Shown here: positions 61,601-64,000 of the stretch, piece by piece
Layout: every line of letters begins with the position of its first letter
How positions within the stretch are numbered: position 1 is the first letter of the stretch
Source: G963663315 sp965214205
GTDB lineage: Bacteria; Pseudomonadota; Gammaproteobacteria; Arenicellales; Poriferihabitantaceae
NCBI GenBank assembly: GCA_965214205.1
Contig: OZ243941.1
Location: forward strand, 930,001 to 994,000
Length of the DNA: 64,000 nucleotides
Reading direction: 5' to 3'
Program-made: the position numbers and the translations under genes
The notes under the pieces: generated by a model
Seen by the model: only the letters and a program-made list of their open reading frames with translations
The model's database searches: none
What the model was told of the DNA's origin: nothing

Positions 61601-62485
61601 TTGAATGCTCCGGTCAAGTCTGCCGCCAGGGGAGGACAGTCGGGTTCGGCAGACCTGGATATGCAGTTCCGGGCGACGCCGGATGGCCGGACTTACATCA
61701 GCGGCCAGTTTAGCCGCTATCCGTTCCACATCTGCCGGGCGCAGTATGTAGACCCCGAGCCCTGTGGGTTGGCCACCATTTATCTGCAATCGAGCTCAGG
61801 CGGAATTTTTGCCAATGACCGGTTGTCGTGCGAATTTCACGCACTGCCCCGGTCGCAATCGCATATCACAACGCAATCCTCAACCATTGTCCATCGCATG
61901 GACGAGGGCGATGCTCGTCATTGTGTAACCATTCGCGCCGACGAGAACAGTTTCATTGAATACCTCCCGGACCCGATGATCCTGTTCCCCAGGGCGAAGA
62001 TGTATTCCGGCGCCGTTGTACGGTTTCACCCAAGCGCTACCGTCATCATGACCGACGCGTTCATGCACCACGCCCCGACGACCGACGACCCGGCCGCGGC
62101 GCAACAGGAGAACTTTACGGAGTATCACAATGAAACCCGGGTGGAGAGTCCGGATGGAACCTTGCTATGTCTTGACCGCTACCGGATTTCAGGAGCGCAG
62201 TTCAGCAGCGGCCAGCCAGGGATTATGGGTAAAAACACGATCCAGGGGACATTCATATTGTTAAACCGGTCACACAGCGCCAGCGAACTTGGCGCCTCTC
62301 TTCGTAGTGTCCTGGAATCCGGTTCTTCCGGGTATGCCGGATTGTCGAGCCTGCCGAACGATTGCGGTATCTGGGTGCGTCTGATTGCGCGGGACGCTTT
62401 TACGCTGCGGTCGGCGCTCCATCAACTGTGGGCGGCAGCCCGCCAGACACTGCTCGGCGAACGCCCGAACCGCAGAAAAAAATAG
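61601..62485 (+). CDS. ureD: Urease accessory protein UreD
   Basis: 294 residues starting with a TTG at 61601. Pattern YLQSSSGGIFANDRLSCEF, ITTQSSTIVHRMDEG, and the beta-rich body with EYLPDPMILFPRAKMYS are typical for UreD, the urease activation scaffold that recruits UreF and UreG. It is the last gene of the urease operon; the next 350 nt hold a new promoter and leader. Confidence 0.85.
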   Translation: MNAPVKSAARGGQSGSADLDMQFRATPDGRTYISGQFSRYPFHICRAQYVDPEPCGLATIYLQSSSGGIFANDRLSCEFHALPRSQSHITTQSSTIVHRMDEGDARHCVTIRADENSFIEYLPDPMILFPRAKMYSGAVVRFHPSATVIMTDAFMHHAPTTDDPAAAQQENFTEYHNETRVESPDGTLLCLDRYRISGAQFSSGQPGIMGKNTIQGTFILLNRSHSASELGASLRSVLESGSSGYAGLSSLPNDCGIWVRLIARDAFTLRSALHQLWAAARQTLLGERPNRRKK

Positions 62486-62558
62486 GATTCGGACATGCGA
62501 TAAATGACAAAAAATCCCTTCATTACAAATGATTAATGTTTATCTCTCACAATACTTA

Positions 62559-62587
62559 TTGACAAACTGAATTATCTGTAGTATGAA
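62559..62587 (+). promoter_or_regulatory. Sigma70-like promoter of a leader RNA
   Basis: TTGACA (62559-62564), a 17-nt spacer and TATGAA (62582-62587). Predicted start near 62594, right before the first hairpin. It reads toward the regulator and the second FtsZ-like gene. Confidence 0.6.
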
Positions 62588-62595
62588 TAATGGAA

Positions 62596-62721
62596 ACGGA
62601 GAACCGAGATTCGGTTCCGTGGTCTGAAAAAACGATAGCAACCATGCTATCCTGAAATCGGGCAAAAAAGCCCCAAAAACGTTCTCGTCAAAGTGAGAGT
62701 TCATTTTTGGGGCTTTTTTTT
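62596..62721 (+). terminator. Two hairpins then a strong intrinsic terminator
   Basis: P1 (62596-62620): ACGG and AACCGA pair with TCGGTT and CCGT around a 3-nt loop. P2 (62634-62651): GATAGC, loop AACCAT, GCTATC. Terminator: a 16-bp perfect stem (62664-62679 against 62704-62719) with an inner TCTC/GAGA pair and a T run to 62721. P2 and the terminator are separated by 12 nt, compared with 13 nt in the urtA leader. Confidence 0.65.
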
Positions 62722-62833
62722 GGGGCTGGTGTTTTCGTTATATATATAAAAAGCGAGGTGGAATAACGGTGTTGGTGACACGGGTTTGTTTAGTTGGTAA
62801 CGGCTGTCAATCGTTACAGTGAAGTGATGAACG

Positions 62834-63481
62834 ATGAATGCTGAACCCTCAACTGTATTCATAATTGAAGGTAAGTATGATGCCTGCGAATCCTTGGGTT
62901 CAACTCTTGAGACGGCTGGATTCGGTACACGGAGTTATGCGTCCGGGGAGGAGTTCCTGGATAGTTTCGATCCTGAACGGCAGCCCCGCGGTCAGGGATG
63001 CTGCGCGCTGATTGATGTTTTGCTGCCGGGCATGACCGGGCTGGAATTGCAGGCCAGCCTCAAGGCCAATCAAATCAACCTGCCGTGTGTTTTCCTCACC
63101 AGAGAAAGAGATATTTCCCAATGTGTCCAGGCGATGAAGGCTGGCGCCGTCGATGTTCTGGAGATGCCCTGCCCTGAGCAGAATCTTCTGCATAGCGTGT
63201 CTGAAGCGCTGTCCCGGCATGAACAGGAACGACGCGACAGCCGCGCACGCGAAAAAATCAAGGCCAGACTGGCGACCCTGACCCGGCGCGAACGACAGAT
63301 TCTGGAGCAACTGGTTGACGCTAATGACGGGACTGCCGTGTCGAGTGAACAGATTGCCAGCCGATTGTTCATCAGCCGGCGCACCGTTGAGCACCATCGC
63401 GCCGCGATCAAGGAAAAAATGCGCGCCCGTTCGTTACTGGAACTGATAGACATGACCAGGGTCGCGGGGGGCGGGGTATGA
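62834..63481 (+). CDS. LuxR-type regulator with degraded receiver domain
   Basis: 215 residues in FixJ style. The receiver has the phosphoacceptor Asp (D61, ALIDVLLPGMTG) but the acidic pair is replaced by E12-G13-K14 (FIIEGKYDA) and the conserved Lys is Met (VLEMPCPE), so classical phosphorylation control is doubtful. The C-terminal helix-turn-helix is intact (LTRRERQILEQLVD, SRRTVEHHRAAIKEKM). No kinase lies beside it. It is upstream of the second FtsZ-like gene and the dyads at 63517-63561 and could bind them. Confidence 0.8.
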   Translation: MNAEPSTVFIIEGKYDACESLGSTLETAGFGTRSYASGEEFLDSFDPERQPRGQGCCALIDVLLPGMTGLELQASLKANQINLPCVFLTRERDISQCVQAMKAGAVDVLEMPCPEQNLLHSVSEALSRHEQERRDSRAREKIKARLATLTRRERQILEQLVDANDGTAVSSEQIASRLFISRRTVEHHRAAIKEKMRARSLLELIDMTRVAGGGV

Positions 63482-63677
63482 AGCGGGATGTTCAGGACCT
63501 GGATGATTTGAATATGATGGGTAGCGTTACCTGTTTTTTCAATATGGGTAGAGTTACCTATTTACTGGATCAAACCATATCGCTACCTTACAGGAATAGC
63601 ATTGCCGGGCGCTTCGGGCGAGTCTGTCGCCACCCGGATGAAATTTGAGATCAAGAAACGGGGTTGAGAAAGAGAAA
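63482..63677. other. Control region of FtsZ-like copy 2
   Basis: 196 nt between the LuxR-type regulator and the second FtsZ-like gene. It holds two 18-bp dyads (63517-63534 and 63544-63561) and another partial GCTACC word near 63573. An overlapping 56-codon frame (63478-63648) seems to be chance. No terminator was seen. Confidence 0.6.
63517..63561. promoter_or_regulatory. Pair of 18-bp dyads matching the site upstream of FtsZ-like copy 1
   Basis: 63517-63534 reads ATGGG-N8-CCTGT and 63544-63561 reads ATGGG-N8-CCTAT, spaced 27 bp (under three DNA turns). The outer halves ATGGGTA and TACCYAT look like NarL-type heptamers (TACYYMT) in inverted orientation. The same layout occurs at 48836-48853. 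Confidence 0.6.
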
Positions 63678-64000
63678 ATGGCGAAGAAAAAGAAGGCTTC
63701 GGCGCCCAAAATGTCGGCTGAAGAAAAACTTGCGAGACGTAAGCTGGATGCCCTGAAACGGGGCATTCATCGCATTACCGACCTGGAAACCACCCCATTC
63801 TCAGTGCATGTCGTGGGTATTGGCAAAGCGGGCGCGGATGTCGTGTCGCAGGTACTCCGGGACAAGGCTGCGAACGCTTCATCCGATGAAGAGTCCGGAT
63901 TCACTGCCCTGGCGGTCGATATTGGCGACCAGGACCTTGCGCGGGTACGACAACTGGCCAATGAGCTGCCGGACAAAAGCGCTCAGGTGGAAACGGTCGC
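63678..64000 (+). CDS. FtsZ/tubulin-like GTPase, copy 2 (cut by window end)
   Basis: At least 107 residues from the ATG at 63678. It has a basic start (MAKKKKASAPKMSAEEK), about 45 residues before the nucleotide fold, then FSVHVVGIGKAGADVVSQVL and ALAVDIGDQDLARVRQLA. Both segments align directly with HVVGIGRSGAGYVDGLL and ALVVDAGDEDLDRAKGYA of copy 1. The tubulin signature would lie beyond the window. The longer lysine-rich N-terminus is the clear difference. Confidence 0.65.
   Translation, partial: MAKKKKASAPKMSAEEKLARRKLDALKRGIHRITDLETTPFSVHVVGIGKAGADVVSQVLRDKAANASSDEESGFTALAVDIGDQDLARVRQLANELPDKSAQVETV

Larger units (their letters stand above)
62486..62833. other. Intergenic leader region between ureD and the LuxR-type regulator
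   Basis: 348 nt containing a promoter (62559-62587), hairpins, a strong terminator and then a 110-nt AT-rich stretch up to the regulator ATG at 62834. No open frame is supported. This is not a passive spacer: it looks like a regulated leader RNA. Confidence 0.6.

Noticed and set aside
63478..63648. 56-codon frame overlapping the regulator stop (ATGA)
   Set aside because: The overlap is attractive, but the frame runs through the two dyad repeats, has no family resemblance and no better start signal. Treated as chance.

Overview
The window looks like the chromosome of a free-living or host-associated sulfur-oxidising proteobacterium, most likely gammaproteobacterial. The clues are a reverse-type dissimilatory sulfite reductase locus (dsrABCMKLJOPN, including dsrL), an LptM-type lipoprotein beside lysA, and a proteobacterial aa3 oxidase locus with CtaG, SURF1, DUF2970 and DUF2909 companions. 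No rRNA, tRNA, phage, transposase or CRISPR array was seen. Assignments rest on reading motifs by eye; no database search was possible.

Layout. 1-2919 (minus): glycine-betaine-type ABC importer (permease cut by the window edge, ATPase, binding protein), with a terminator-like hairpin between binding protein and ATPase. 3081-6051 (minus): a Cas6/Cmx6-like protein without an array, a helical unknown, a TauD-like dioxygenase and a DUF924 protein. 6280-17138 (plus): the dsr operon for cytoplasmic sulfur oxidation. dsrEFH is absent from its usual place between dsrB and dsrC. 17225-20092: a soluble NarX/NarL-like two-component pair, a thiamine-pyrophosphokinase-like protein and aroE. 20142-26735: two divergent, closely related secreted Calx-beta-like proteins, then a TolC-adaptor-ABC exporter whose adaptor carries an N-terminal PAS domain. 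26737-31118: a 5'-nucleotidase, then lysA, lptM, argH and a SCO1-like protein. 31132-38127: cytochrome c oxidase biogenesis and structural genes, with two very small genes hidden between annotated ones. 38299-47128: accessory mixture (GhrA, methyltransferases, a RelE/HigA-like toxin-antitoxin pair, a Rieske oxygenase divergent from a putative 2OG oxygenase, an outer-membrane barrel, OsmC, an esterase).

47248-64000 is the most unusual part. A complete amide/urea locus comprises an AmiC-like sensor, an AmiR/ANTAR antiterminator, urtABCDE, an amidase and ureEF-(AB)-C-G-D. It is bracketed by two FtsZ/tubulin-like GTPases of the same unusual family, one divergent on the left (47569-48729) and one cut by the right edge (63678 onward). 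Both GTPase genes have the same 18-bp dyad upstream (48836-48853; 63517-63534 and 63544-63561). Two leaders in the locus have tandem small hairpins followed by an intrinsic terminator, the arrangement expected for ANTAR antitermination. A LuxR-type regulator with a degraded receiver lies just upstream of the second GTPase.

Working model (inference): amides or urea are sensed by the AmiC/AmiR-like pair, imported by Urt, hydrolysed by the amidase and urease to ammonia, and two filament-forming or scaffold-like GTPases are co-regulated with this pathway for an unknown purpose.
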